A stretch of 64,000 nt of DNA from Roseitranquillus sediminis (GCF_016918935.1 NZ_JAFFOB010000023.1:40107-104106); one strand, 5' to 3'. Shown: positions 1 to 8,148, numbered from the stretch's first letter. Made by a program: numbers and translations. The notes: generated by a model not told the origin, from the sequence alone.

Positions 1-1
1 A

Positions 2-1444
2 CGCTACGGCTCGGAGGGCGCGGCGCGACGGACCGAGCGCTGGTTGCACGCGCTCGCCCGCGCCGCGTATCGGGCGTCGGCGCATCTGGCGGCGGAGAAG
101 GGGGCGTTCCCGCTCTTCGACCGCGACGCATATCTGACGAGCGGGTCGCTGACGCACATGGACGAGGACGTGCGGGCGGCAATCGCCGGGAACGGCATGC
201 GCAACGCGCTGGTGACCTCGATCGCGCCGACGGGAACCATCAGCCTCTATGCCGGGAACGTGTCGTCCGGCATCGAGCCGATCTTCGCGCCGGCCTACAC
301 GCGAAAGGTGCTGCAGAAGGACGGGACCCGCGTGGAGGAGGAAGTAGTCGACTATGCGGTTGCCGCCTGGCGCGCTCACGCTGGGGAGGAGGCGGACCTG
401 CCGGACTGGTTCGTGACGGCGCAGGACCTCTCGCCGCTCGACCACGTGCGGATGCAGGCGGCGGCGCAGAAATGGGTGGACTCGTCGATATCGAAGACGA
501 TCAACTGCCCGGCGGACATCGCCTTCGAAGACTTCAAGGACGTGTACATGGCGGCCTGGGACAGCGGCTGTAAAGGCTGCACAACCTATCGGCCGAACGC
601 GGTGACGGGCAGCGTGCTGAGCGTGGCGGAGTATCCGGCTCAGAGGATCTCGGCCTCGGACGTCTCAGCTCTTGAAACAACCAGCTTTAGGGAAGCCCTT
701 CTCCGGCACATGGAGGCAGCAGAAACGAAGACTACGGAGCTTGCGCTCAAGTCGGGTGTAAGCGTCGATGTGATAAAAAAGCTCCGGACTAGGGCGAGTT
801 CATCGACTCAGGCAGAAAACGCGGTCCGCCTGGCAGCGGCGTATGGGAAATCGGTTGAGGAGTTCATCAGGGCGGAGAAGTTGGAAGCCGTGCCATTGAG
901 CCCGGCGCCAGTGCAGAGCGGCGACGTCGTCTACATGACCGAGCCGCTGGACAGGCCGCAGGCGCTCGAGGGGCAGACCTACAAGCTGAAATGGCCGGGG
1001 TCCGAGCACGCGATCTACATCACCATCAACGACATCGTGACGGAGGGGCGGCGGCGGCCCTTCGAGGTGTTCATCAACTCCAAGAACATGGAGCACTTCG
1101 CTTGGACCGTGGCGCTGACGCGGATGATCTCCGCCGTGTTCCGGCGCGGCGGCGACGTCTCGTTCGTGGTGGAGGAGCTAAAGGCCGTGTTCGACCCGCG
1201 CGGCGGCGCGTGGCTCGGCGGCAAGTACATCCCGTCGATCCTCGCCGCGATCGGCGGCGTCATCGAGCGCCACCTCATTGCCATCGGCTTCATCGAGGGC
1301 GAGGGCCTCGGCCTCAAGGCAGACCCCCGCGCGATGGCCGCCGCTCCGTCAGGGCTGCCATGCCCGAGCTGTGGTCAGTACGAGATGCACATGGTCGAAG
1401 GCTGCATGACCTGCGCGGCCTGCGGCCACTCCAAATGCGCATGA
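2..1444 (+). CDS. nrdJ: Vitamin B12-dependent (class II) ribonucleotide reductase, 5'-truncated by window edge, with internal HTH insert
   Basis: C-terminal part of adenosylcobalamin-dependent ribonucleotide reductase, which makes deoxynucleotides in the cytosol without oxygen dependence. The frame is open from the first bases, so the start lies upstream of the window. Seen: the barrel segment with SIAPTGTISLYAGNVSSGIEP, then SISKTINCP, the CKGCTTYRP motif, the late NrdJ segment (PLDRPQALEGQTYKLKWPGSEHAIYITIND) and a terminal cysteine-rich zinc-ribbon-like tail (CPSCGQ...CMTCAACG) used for thiol shuttling. Odd: between GSVLSV and the PLDRP segment (about nt 630-900) there is an extra ~70-residue helix-turn-helix-like module in frame, of visibly lower GC than its flanks. 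The family normally has only a short linker here. The enzyme assignment is firm; the role of the insert is unknown. Confidence 0.95.
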   Translation, partial: RYGSEGAARRTERWLHALARAAYRASAHLAAEKGAFPLFDRDAYLTSGSLTHMDEDVRAAIAGNGMRNALVTSIAPTGTISLYAGNVSSGIEPIFAPAYTRKVLQKDGTRVEEEVVDYAVAAWRAHAGEEADLPDWFVTAQDLSPLDHVRMQAAAQKWVDSSISKTINCPADIAFEDFKDVYMAAWDSGCKGCTTYRPNAVTGSVLSVAEYPAQRISASDVSALETTSFREALLRHMEAAETKTTELALKSGVSVDVIKKLRTRASSSTQAENAVRLAAAYGKSVEEFIRAEKLEAVPLSPAPVQSGDVVYMTEPLDRPQALEGQTYKLKWPGSEHAIYITINDIVTEGRRRPFEVFINSKNMEHFAWTVALTRMISAVFRRGGDVSFVVEELKAVFDPRGGAWLGGKYIPSILAAIGGVIERHLIAIGFIEGEGLGLKADPRAMAAAPSGLPCPSCGQYEMHMVEGCMTCAACGHSKCA

Positions 1445-1482
1445 GCTTTTCCTCCGCCACCATTGTTCCGCCAAGCAATATT

Positions 1483-1532
1483 TGGCCATTTTCGGGGTTA
1501 GCCTGGCCATTTTACAGCCACAAGCTGGCCAT
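1483..1532. repeat. Three phased TGGCCAT repeats, resembling an IS21-family end
   Basis: TGGCCATTTT at 1483-1492, TGGCCATTTT at 1504-1513 and TGGCCATCTC at 1526-1535 lie 21-22 bp apart. IS21-family elements carry several such transposase-binding repeats at each end. No istA/istB gene is present, so at most a solo end remains. An operator array is the alternative. Confidence 0.4.
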
Positions 1533-1582
1533 CTCCCGTTTTTCGGCGTCGCGGGGCGTGGTGTAGCGCCTCGAATCTGCCG

Positions 1583-1735
1583 TCAGCGGAAGAGGTGGCC
1601 CTGGATGTCGATGAAGGCGTTGCGGATGTTCCCGACGGAGCCTAGGGCACGCTTAGCGTCGTTCGTTCCGACGTACCGGATGCGCAGGAAGTCGGCGAGC
1701 TTGCTCGGCGCCAGCTCGTCGATGCCGTGAGTTTC
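1583..1735 (-). pseudogene. Type I restriction enzyme HsdR, C-terminal remnant
   Basis: Minus-strand reading gives a ~50-residue end (IDELAPSKLADFLRIRY, then GTNDAKRALGSVGNIRNAFI) followed by a stop. The pattern K-L-x-D-x-L-x-x-(K/R)-Y ... D-A-K-R-x-L-G ... I-R-x-x-F-I-x-x-Q-x-H-L is that of the extreme C-terminus of type I restriction endonuclease R subunits. Upstream of about 1735 the similarity stops, and no HsdM or HsdS is nearby. Recognised by eye only. Confidence 0.5.
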
Positions 1736-2008
1736 GTAGGCACGGCCGGCTCCGGGAAGGCGCGCGCACGGCCCAAAGCCGACAGTCGGCACCGTCCGGC
1801 GCCGTCCGGCGCCGCCGCGCGGCAGCGGCGACTGCGGACATTGGCGAGTGGCGCAGCGAGAGCTGGGGTTCGACGCGCTCTCCGCGGACGCGGAGCTGAC
1901 ACAGGTCGCGGAGGAGACGACGATCGTATATCTTCGTTCGATGCCTCTGGCTCGGCTACACTGATCAGTTGGGGGAGCGGAGCTCCTCCGCTTGAATCCA
2001 CTCGCGGC

Positions 2009-3652
2009 TCACCCCTCGAGCCCGGCCACCTTTAGGCCCTCAGCAAGCCGTTCGCGTCGTGCGGCGAATTGGTACTGGGCCTTTTCGGCCTCTCCGCTCA
2101 ACGTGATGTCCGGATTGATGGTCCGGGCTTCCGCCAGCACGGCGGATGCCGCGGCGCGATCCGACTGCTGCCCGTAGTTCGCAGCCAGGGTGATCAGTCC
2201 CCGGTAGAAGCCGGGGTTGCCGTCGGCGACCCGCTGAAGGAGCGGTTGCGCCTTATCGTAGTGGCCGAGTTGAAACAGCGTATGGCCCTCGATCCAGTCG
2301 TACCAGAACGGATAGCGCGGGTGGAGGAGCTTGGCGTGGCGGATGGCGGCGAGGGCCTCGTCCAGGTTGCCGCCATGCACGCCCACTTCGGCAAGAAGCG
2401 CATAGCCGTCCGAGAAGTTCTCGTCCAGGCGGATCGAATGACGTGCCGCCGCCAGCGCGTTGTCATGCTCTCCGATGACCATGTTCAGGACGCCGAGGGC
2501 GAAGTAGGCGTCGGGGAGGTTGGGGTCCAGCCGGATGGCGGTGATCGCCGCCTCCAGGCCTCGGGTCACGGACTCCGGAGCAGGCTCGTCGGCGTAGAGA
2601 AAGACGTACTCTCGCCCGTACGTGATGGCGATGTTGGCGTGCGCCCGGGCGTACTCGGGGTCGAGTTCCAGCGCGCGTTCGAAATATTCCCGCGCTTCCA
2701 GGTTGCCGGCGGCCGTGTGCGCGCGCAGCGGCTCCAGGCCGCGTAGCAGCATGTAGTACGCGTCGGTCTCGACGCGGCGCTGAACCCCGTCCTCGGCGCC
2801 GAGCGTGAGCGAGAGTGCGTCGACGATCTGCCGAGTGATCTCCTCCTGCACATCGAAGGGATTGCGGCTGTCGCCGTCAAATCGCTCCGCCCACAGGTTG
2901 GCTTCGCCAACCGGGTCGACCAAGGCCACGTTGATCCTGACGCGGTCAGCGTGGTGCCGCACGGTTCCGCGCACCAGGTAGCGCACGCCGAGGTCATCCG
3001 CGATGCTTGCGAAGCCGCGTTCCGCGTCCCGGAAGTCGAAGCTCGAAGCATGCGAAATGACCGTCAGTCCCTCGACCTTGGAGAGGTCGGTGGTAAGATC
3101 CTCGCTCAGCCTGTCACTGAAGTAGCGCAGGCCAGGGTCTTCGCTCAGGTTGACGAATGGAAGGACCGCGAGCGGTCTTCCAAGCTCGACGGTCGGCGGA
3201 ACGATAGGTTCAGAGAGGGCAGTGACCGGGCTGCGCTGGAAGGCGAGGAACGCCGTGGCCGCCAGAGCTGCCGCAAAGCCCGCGGCCAAGCCAGCCCATC
3301 GCCATCTTGCGGAGCCCGAGCGCAGAAGCGGCGATGCGCCAGGACGCAGCCGGTAGCCCTTCTTGGGGAAGGTCTCGACGACATCGCGGCGGAGGTTCCT
3401 GCGGATGTCCGCGATGCACTGGATCAGGGAGTCATCCGTCGTCGCTATTCCTGGCCAGACAGCCTCGATCAGCCGCTCCCTGCTGACGATCTCACCTGCG
3501 TCTTCCGCGAGGACCGAGAGGACCGATTCCGACTGCCGGCGAAGGCGCACGATCTTCCCATCCGCGTCGGTGATCTGGCCGCTGGCCCGATCGTAGAGAA
3601 ACGCTCCGACAGCAAGGACTTCCTGTCTTTTCGGGTCTTCTTCGTGTTTCAT
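2009..3652 (-). CDS. CadC-like winged-helix regulator with TM segment, TolB-like domain and TPR repeats
   Basis: 547-residue membrane-anchored transcription regulator of the CadC/ToxR type. Residues about 10-105 are an OmpR/PhoB-type winged helix (DRASGQITDADGKIVRLRRQ..., ending FPKKGYRL). One membrane helix follows at about 117-138. Residues 155-285 are the periplasmic domain often fused to adenylate-cyclase-like regulators (LAVLPFVNLSEDPGLRYFSD; YLVRGTVR; LWAERFD), and residues about 290-530 are TPR-like helical repeats (LDPEYARAHANIAITYG; LDPNLPDAYFALGVLN). The family senses a periplasmic or metabolic signal and binds DNA through the cytosolic head. The signal and targets are unknown; the divergent gene at 3744 is an obvious candidate target, which is inference. 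Confidence 0.85.
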   Translation of the reverse strand: MKHEEDPKRQEVLAVGAFLYDRASGQITDADGKIVRLRRQSESVLSVLAEDAGEIVSRERLIEAVWPGIATTDDSLIQCIADIRRNLRRDVVETFPKKGYRLRPGASPLLRSGSARWRWAGLAAGFAAALAATAFLAFQRSPVTALSEPIVPPTVELGRPLAVLPFVNLSEDPGLRYFSDRLSEDLTTDLSKVEGLTVISHASSFDFRDAERGFASIADDLGVRYLVRGTVRHHADRVRINVALVDPVGEANLWAERFDGDSRNPFDVQEEITRQIVDALSLTLGAEDGVQRRVETDAYYMLLRGLEPLRAHTAAGNLEAREYFERALELDPEYARAHANIAITYGREYVFLYADEPAPESVTRGLEAAITAIRLDPNLPDAYFALGVLNMVIGEHDNALAAARHSIRLDENFSDGYALLAEVGVHGGNLDEALAAIRHAKLLHPRYPFWYDWIEGHTLFQLGHYDKAQPLLQRVADGNPGFYRGLITLAANYGQQSDRAAASAVLAEARTINPDITLSGEAEKAQYQFAARRERLAEGLKVAGLEG

Positions 3653-3743
3653 TCAGGACGCTCCGCGGCCCTGGTGGCAGGATTCTACACGTCAGCAGCC
3701 TGCTGGCCCAAGCGCGAAGCGCTTCACGACTGGAGGCACCGAC

Positions 3744-4319
3744 ATGCACAGAGCCCTTCCGCCGTTCCTCGCCGCCCTGTTCGCGGCCAACGCCGCCGTC
3801 GCCGGACAGTTCGTTGTCGAGCTGGATGCGCCGCTCGTCGCGCCGTCGGCCGACCTGCTGGCGAGCCATGGGGTTTCCTTTGACGAAAGCCTGTCGGCGG
3901 GCGCGGATTCCTATGCGGTCTTCACTGCCGGCGATTCCGACGCGCTTGCCGGGTTCTTCGCGGAAGCCTCGGTCCATCCGGAGAAGGTCATGGAGGTCCT
4001 CTTCGTGAACTCCCCGACCGTGGATGGAGGAGAGCCCGTGTCGGCCGAGCTTCGCCCCGGCCACCGGGTCTACGTCATCGAGCGTCTGATCCCGGGCGTC
4101 GGTTTCTTCGGCCTTGAGAAGAAGCAGGCAATTTCGGCGAACTCCAACTCCGCGATCACCAAACTCGGTGAGGCCATCGAGTGGGATCACTCGTACCTGA
4201 CGAGCGAGGGGACGTACTGCGTGTACCGCGCAGACTCGCCGGAAACGCTCCGCGAGCACGGCGCGCTCGCAGGGGCGCCGATCGGCAAGATCACTCCGGT
4301 CGAGCAGCAAGTCCACTGA
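3744..4319 (+). CDS. Secreted DUF4242-type protein
   Basis: 191 residues with a signal peptide (MHRALPPFLAALFAANAAVAG, cleavage after A-V-A). Residues about 107-185 match the DUF4242/SCO4226-like nickel-binding fold pattern: YVIERLIPGVG near 110, then W-x-H-S-Y-L-T and YCVYRADSPETLREHG. The family is small, dimeric and often metal-binding; its physiological role is unclear. Residues 22-100 form a second, degenerate half of similar design (FVVELDAPL...YAVFTAGD). A GGAGG-like site (ggaggcaccgac) lies just upstream of the ATG. The gene is divergent from the CadC-like regulator, which could control it. Confidence 0.7.
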   Translation: MHRALPPFLAALFAANAAVAGQFVVELDAPLVAPSADLLASHGVSFDESLSAGADSYAVFTAGDSDALAGFFAEASVHPEKVMEVLFVNSPTVDGGEPVSAELRPGHRVYVIERLIPGVGFFGLEKKQAISANSNSAITKLGEAIEWDHSYLTSEGTYCVYRADSPETLREHGALAGAPIGKITPVEQQVH

Positions 4320-4723
4320 ACATCGAGGACTGCTCGAAGCCTTCAGGCTCGGCAGTCCGCCTCAAGTACACGAAGATGCAACGGGCCTCGGCTCGGACGC
4401 TCCAACGGCTTCGAACAGCGGGTCGTTGACTTGCGTGTCGTTCAAGGCGAGGCGTAGCGACTTGCGGAGACGCAGACCTCTGCTGCCTTGTGCAGTCGGT
4501 TCAGAGCCGGCGTTCCCAAAGCAGCAAGATGCTGCACCGCGGCGGCGGAAGCCGACGTTCTACTGGAGCGTAATCGGCGCTCTAAGTGCACTGGGGGCGC
4601 AGGAGGGTGTGCAGGACGGCGCAACGATCGCGCGCCTGCCTCGCGCGCCGCCACGACCTGTGGAGAGCTCGCGCCTCTCCAATCAAGACCGCGGCGAATG
4701 TCCTTCAAGTGCCGGCGATTGCG
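4320..4723. other. Intergenic region, nothing recognised
   Basis: About 400 bp between the DUF4242 gene and the convergent methyltransferase. Short open frames on both strands have no recognisable protein pattern or ribosome-binding site. No clear terminator hairpin or repeat was seen. Confidence 0.5.
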
Positions 4724-5527
4724 TCAAAGCCTCAAACCTCGCACGAGCAAGGCGCTACGGGGAATGACGAGACCTACTGCCGTCTGGTACGGTCGGTGAA
4801 GGGCTTCGAACGCGGTGCGGAACTCCTCGCGTCGATCCTGAGGTAAGGCGGCGTGGGTGGCTGCCACCGGGCCGAAGCCGCGCAGGTACTCCTCCCAGAC
4901 GGTCGCAGGGTCAGGCGCGTAGAGCACGGTAGTCTGCTCGCGGCAGGCGATCTCGAACCGCCCTGCCGTCGTCTCGGTCAGCCAGTCGGCCCGGCCCCAG
5001 TCGAACGGCGAAGCCGCTGGCGGTGGAGCCTCGGACCAGCGCGCGAGCAGGCCGAAGAACTGGGCGATGTAGCCGTCAGGCTCGTCGGCCCAGGTCGCGA
5101 GCGCCATCCGGACGCCGGGCCGCAGCACCCGGGCCATTTCGGCGACTGCGGCGGCAGGGTCCTCGGCGAAGATCACGCCGTAGGTCGAGATTACGCCATC
5201 GAACGCGGCGTCGTCGAACGGCAGCGCCTCCGCCGATGCCCGGATGAAGTCCGGCCGCGGCTCGACGCCCTGCGACAGCCGCTCGGCCGCCTCCAGCATG
5301 CCCGGAGCTATGTCCACGCCCGCGGCCCGGGCGCCGCGGCGCGCCGCAAGACGCGCGGCCCATCCCGTGCCGGTGCCGATGTCGAGCACCCGCTCGCCAG
5401 GGCGCGGCCAGAGCAGCTGCACCGCGTGCGAGATCGTGTCGGAGAGACCGAACGAGATGCCGTCGTAGGCCGCGCCCGGGTCGCCCCACATGCGCGCCAT
5501 CGGGCTGAGATCAATTGCGGTGTCCAT
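4724..5527 (-). CDS. SAM-dependent class I methyltransferase
   Basis: 267-residue cytosolic methyltransferase of the UbiE/Methyltransf_11 type. Motif I is VLDIGTGTGWAARLAARRG (about residues 47-65), with the acidic motif II at GVDIAPGMLE, then RASAEALPFDDAAFDGVIS and the post-III segment EMARVLRPG. The substrate cannot be told. The start is supported by AGAGAGGAGG about 5 bases before the ATG. It is divergently transcribed from the HxlR-type regulator at 5654, with a perfect palindrome between them. This is the usual layout of a regulator and its target, so it is probably induced or repressed by that protein. Confidence 0.88.
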   Translation of the reverse strand: MDTAIDLSPMARMWGDPGAAYDGISFGLSDTISHAVQLLWPRPGERVLDIGTGTGWAARLAARRGARAAGVDIAPGMLEAAERLSQGVEPRPDFIRASAEALPFDDAAFDGVISTYGVIFAEDPAAAVAEMARVLRPGVRMALATWADEPDGYIAQFFGLLARWSEAPPPAASPFDWGRADWLTETTAGRFEIACREQTTVLYAPDPATVWEEYLRGFGPVAATHAALPQDRREEFRTAFEALHRPYQTAVGLVIPRSALLVRGLRL

Positions 5528-5582
5528 GGCCGCCTCCTCTCTGTCGTTCGCAGCAGACCCTGCGCGGCGAAGACGCTGGCGG

Positions 5583-5603
5583 ATACTCCACGATCTGGAG
5601 TAT
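5583..5603. promoter_or_regulatory. Perfect palindrome, probable HxlR operator
   Basis: ATACTCCA-CGATC-TGGAGTAT: 8-bp arms with a 5-bp spacer, midway between the divergent methyltransferase and HxlR genes. HxlR proteins bind DNA as dimers at such sites. No other palindrome of this length was seen in the gap. Confidence 0.7.
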
Positions 5604-5653
5604 TCGACCGCCCCCCACCTGCGCTATTCTTGCGGCAGTCGAGGGAGGTGCGG

Positions 5654-6427
5654 ATGAAGGGCTACGGCCAGTTCTGCCCTGTCGCCAAGGCCGCCGAGAT
5701 CTTCTGCGAGCGCTGGACCGCGCTCGTCATCCGCAACCTCGGCGCCGGCGCGGAGCGCTTCAACGACATCCACCGCGGCGTGCCGCACATGTCGGCGACG
5801 CTCCTGACGCGCCGGCTGCGCCAGCTCGAGGCAGAGGGGCTGGTGACGCGCCGGCGGAGCGCCAGCGGCAAGAGCTGGACCTACCACCTGACCGAAGCCG
5901 GCGCGGAGTTCCTGCCCCTTGTTGGCGCCCTCGGCGTCTGGGGCCAGCGGTGGACCCGACGGGATCTCGCGGAGGGCGAGATCGACCTCGGGCTCCTGAT
6001 CTGGGGCCTTGAGTACTCGGTCGACCCTGCGGCATTCGGGCCGGAGCGGCATGTCTTACGCCTCGACGTCATCGACCAGCCTGAAAGCAAACGGCTCTAC
6101 TGGTTCATCTGCGATGGGGGCGATCTCGAGCTTTGCGTGTCCGACCCCGGCGGCGAAACGGACCTCTTCCTGGCCGCGACGCTGCGCGATCTCATCCACA
6201 TCTACCGCGGCGAACTGTCCCTCGCGGTGGCGCTCGGAACTGGTCGACTAATCGCCGACGCCCCGCCGCGTCTGGCCCGACGCCTGCCGGCGTGGTTCAA
6301 CTTCGACACCATGGCCGCGACGCCGCCGGCGCCTGGAGGGCCCGCACGACGGCAGTCACAGCGCGACGCGGGTACGGCTCAGTCCGACCCGCCGGCAGCA
6401 CAATCAGCGAACGAACAAGCCTCATGA
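5654..6427 (+). CDS. HxlR-family winged-helix transcription regulator
   Basis: 257 residues. The N-terminal half is a full HxlR domain: CPVAKAAEIFCERWTALVIRNL at about 8-29, FNDIHRGVPHMSATLLTRRLRQLE, then GLVTRR and the wing YHLTEAGAEFLPLV. A C-terminal extension of about 140 residues (LIWGLEYSVDP..., LCVSDPGGETDLFLAATLRDL) resembles an SCP2-like ligand pocket found in longer HxlR-type regulators, followed by a low-complexity tail. The start was chosen at ATG 5654, preceded by GGGAGGTGCGG; the frame is open further upstream but that part is antisense to the methyltransferase. Likely autoregulated and controlling the divergent methyltransferase through the palindrome at 5583-5603. Confidence 0.88.
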   Translation: MKGYGQFCPVAKAAEIFCERWTALVIRNLGAGAERFNDIHRGVPHMSATLLTRRLRQLEAEGLVTRRRSASGKSWTYHLTEAGAEFLPLVGALGVWGQRWTRRDLAEGEIDLGLLIWGLEYSVDPAAFGPERHVLRLDVIDQPESKRLYWFICDGGDLELCVSDPGGETDLFLAATLRDLIHIYRGELSLAVALGTGRLIADAPPRLARRLPAWFNFDTMAATPPAPGGPARRQSQRDAGTAQSDPPAAQSANEQAS

Positions 6428-6583
6428 GCCTGAACAGAGCGATGCGACCGAACGGCCCAGAGCTTCATTTCGGCAGATGCTACGGCTGCCGCGTCGCAGC
6501 GGCCGAAGCCGCCGTTGTTGCGCGCCGCAGCGACAGAGATCAGAGGAACCGCATCCCGCTGCTCCGCCGTCTTCCGGACAAGT

Positions 6584-7009
6584 TCAAGCGCCTTCGAGCA
6601 GGCGGATCTTGAGGTCGCGGAAGGCACTGCGAGCGCGCGACTCGCGCTCGTGGTCGAGCATCGCCTCGATCTCGGCACCGAGATGGCGGAGGCGGGCGTC
6701 GCCGAGGCGTTTCGCTTCCTTGAACATCGAGCGCTCTTCCGAGCTCGCGTGGTGGTCGACGGCCTGGTGGAGGGCGCGCAGCTGCTCCTCGAACTCCGGG
6801 GTCGAGGGGCCGAGGCGCAGAGTGACCGCAAGCATGTCGGCGAGTTGCTGGTGCTCGGCGTGGGCCACGGGGACGTCCTCGCTGACCGGGCGGACGGCGG
6901 GATAGAAGATCTCGTCCTCGACGTGTTCGTGGATCTCGAGCTCGCCGGCCAGGAGGCGCATCATGTCGCGACGCTCCGGATCGTCTGGCGCCATCGCCTC
7001 GAGGCCCAC
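6584..7009 (-). CDS. Hemerythrin-like HHE-domain protein, probably shortened at the N-terminus
   Basis: The protein reads as a hemerythrin HHE domain: LEIHEHVEDEIFYPAV with the H-x-x-x-E core, then AEHQQLADML and VDHHASSEERSMFKEA. These supply most di-iron ligands for binding O2, NO or iron in the cytosol. GTG at 7009 has a good AGGAA site 5 bases upstream; ATG 6994 is an alternative, and the frame stays open to ATG 7264. In all versions the first conserved HDH segment, normally 15-20 residues before LEAMAPDDPERR, is missing, because the DNA beyond 7000 does not look like hemerythrin. The protein may therefore be a partial, non-functional or altered di-iron protein. Confidence 0.6.
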   Translation of the reverse strand: MGLEAMAPDDPERRDMMRLLAGELEIHEHVEDEIFYPAVRPVSEDVPVAHAEHQQLADMLAVTLRLGPSTPEFEEQLRALHQAVDHHASSEERSMFKEAKRLGDARLRHLGAEIEAMLDHERESRARSAFRDLKIRLLEGA

Positions 7010-7075
7010 GTCATTTCCTGCGGTATCTACCTCGAGACGGCGAGCCACGTCGGCGGCGAGATCCGGCGCGATCTC

Positions 7076-7285
7076 ATGGCGATCCACCGGTTGCTCCGCC
7101 TTCACGACGTCGGCGATGCCGACCTGCTCGAGACCGACCTGTTCTCTCAGATCGATCCTGCATCGCCGGAAGTGGAAGAGATGTGCCTGCTCGCCGATCT
7201 CCTCGAAGACCTGCTCCAGGTCATCGACGAGAGCCCGACCGACATCGGCGTCGCGGCAGAACATCGCGGAGCCTTCGCCGCCTGA
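7076..7285 (+). CDS. Small hypothetical protein opposite the hemerythrin-like gene
   Basis: 69 residues from ATG 7076 (LLRLHDVGDADLLETDLF ... PEVEEMCLLADLLEDLL), an acidic helical protein with plausible amphipathic heptads and codon use like its neighbours. The frame is open upstream, so the true start may be earlier. The family was not recognised. It lies antisense to the long version of the hemerythrin frame; only one of the two strands is likely coding between 7010 and 7264, and the protein-like pattern favours this one. Confidence 0.35.
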   Translation: MAIHRLLRLHDVGDADLLETDLFSQIDPASPEVEEMCLLADLLEDLLQVIDESPTDIGVAAEHRGAFAA

Positions 7286-7359
7286 GCCTCGCTCGATCCC
7301 CCCGGGGGTCGAGCCTTGACGCCCGGTGATCGTGGCCCGGGCAAACCCGTGAGGTTCAC

Positions 7360-7803
7360 ATGAAGACTACATTACCAGACCCGCCGTCGCTCGACGACCT
7401 GGCGAGCACTGCCGTACGCCTCGGGCGCGAGCTCGAACGGACGGCGCATGCCGTCTGCGCCGGCGGCAATACCGGCGATTTCGGGATCGTCGCCCGGACC
7501 CTGCGACGGATCGGCGAGCGCGAGGCTTTCGAGGTTCGCGACGATGCGTCCCTTCAGGCGCTCCGCGGCATTCTCGAGGCCGACCTGCGCTCGGAGATCG
7601 TCGGGCAGGAGCGGCGTTTCATCGAAACGCATTACGACGCCGACGGACAGCATGGCGAGATCCGCGACTGCCCGATCTACAGCGAGAGGGGTCAGGAGCT
7701 CCTCCTGGTGCGCGACACCCTGTCCCGGTTCATGGCGGCTCGAGATGCGACGCTCGAACGGATCGCCGCGGAGCGCGCCGTACTTCGGCTGTTGCGGGCG
7801 TAG
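7360..7803 (+). CDS. Hypothetical soluble protein
   Basis: 147 residues, no signal peptide or membrane segment, largely helical and charged (LDDLASTAVRLGRELERTAH; LRRIGEREAFEVRDDASLQA; RFMAARDATLERIAAERAVL). GTGAGG lies about 6 bases before the ATG. The family was not recognised. It follows the small plus-strand frame at 7076 and could be co-transcribed with it. The coding call rests on length, start context and amino-acid pattern. Confidence 0.55.
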   Translation: MKTTLPDPPSLDDLASTAVRLGRELERTAHAVCAGGNTGDFGIVARTLRRIGEREAFEVRDDASLQALRGILEADLRSEIVGQERRFIETHYDADGQHGEIRDCPIYSERGQELLLVRDTLSRFMAARDATLERIAAERAVLRLLRA

Positions 7804-8148
7804 GCGCTCTCGGCCGCTCATCTCTCGTCCTCGGAATTTGAGCGGCCACATGCGGCTCGCGCAGGCCAAGTCTGTAGGCTGGAACAAAGGCTTCGGAGAT
7901 TGTTCGAGATTTTTCTTCCGGTCGAGCCGAACGCGCCAAGCTTCTCCGCAGGACGAGTGCCGAGCCGCAACGGGATCGAGAGCCTCAAGAGATGCCCTGC
8001 GCCAGTGAAGAGTACCAGAGCGACCAACGGGACTTCAGCGGTCCTGACGGAGATGGAGTGCTTTCGCCATCAAGCCTCGCCGCGCCCGACACTCAACAAT
8101 CCGACCAGGCCCGAACCTGATCGACGCTTCGAAACGGAAACCCCGACC
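7804..8148. other. Intergenic region, nothing recognised
   Basis: About 345 bp with no recognisable coding, repeat or hairpin signal. Open frames here lack ribosome-binding sites. It borders the decayed mobile-element zone. Confidence 0.45.

Larger units (their letters stand above)
1445..2008. other. Gene-poor scar with mobile-element and HsdR debris
   Basis: This 560-bp gap between nrdJ and the CadC-like gene has no intact gene. It holds three spaced TGGCCAT repeats (1483-1532), a C-terminal HsdR-like fragment on the minus strand (1583-1735), a small tandem GCCGTCCGGC repeat near 1792-1815, and a short open stretch on the plus strand (about 1850-1963) whose product is not recognised. It reads as a recombination scar. 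Confidence 0.6.

Noticed and set aside
1791..1816. Tandem GCCGTCCGGC units as a possible CRISPR or satellite
   Set aside because: Only about two units of 10 bp with no spacers; simple slippage repeat.
1825..1963. Plus-strand frame ending ELTQVAEETTIVYLRSMPLA as a small gene
   Set aside because: No start codon context or family match; left within the description of the scar region.
4853..5653. Long plus-strand frame running into the HxlR gene from 4853
   Set aside because: It is antisense to a clear methyltransferase; the translated stretch is Arg/Pro-rich shadow, and the HxlR start at 5654 has its own ribosome site.
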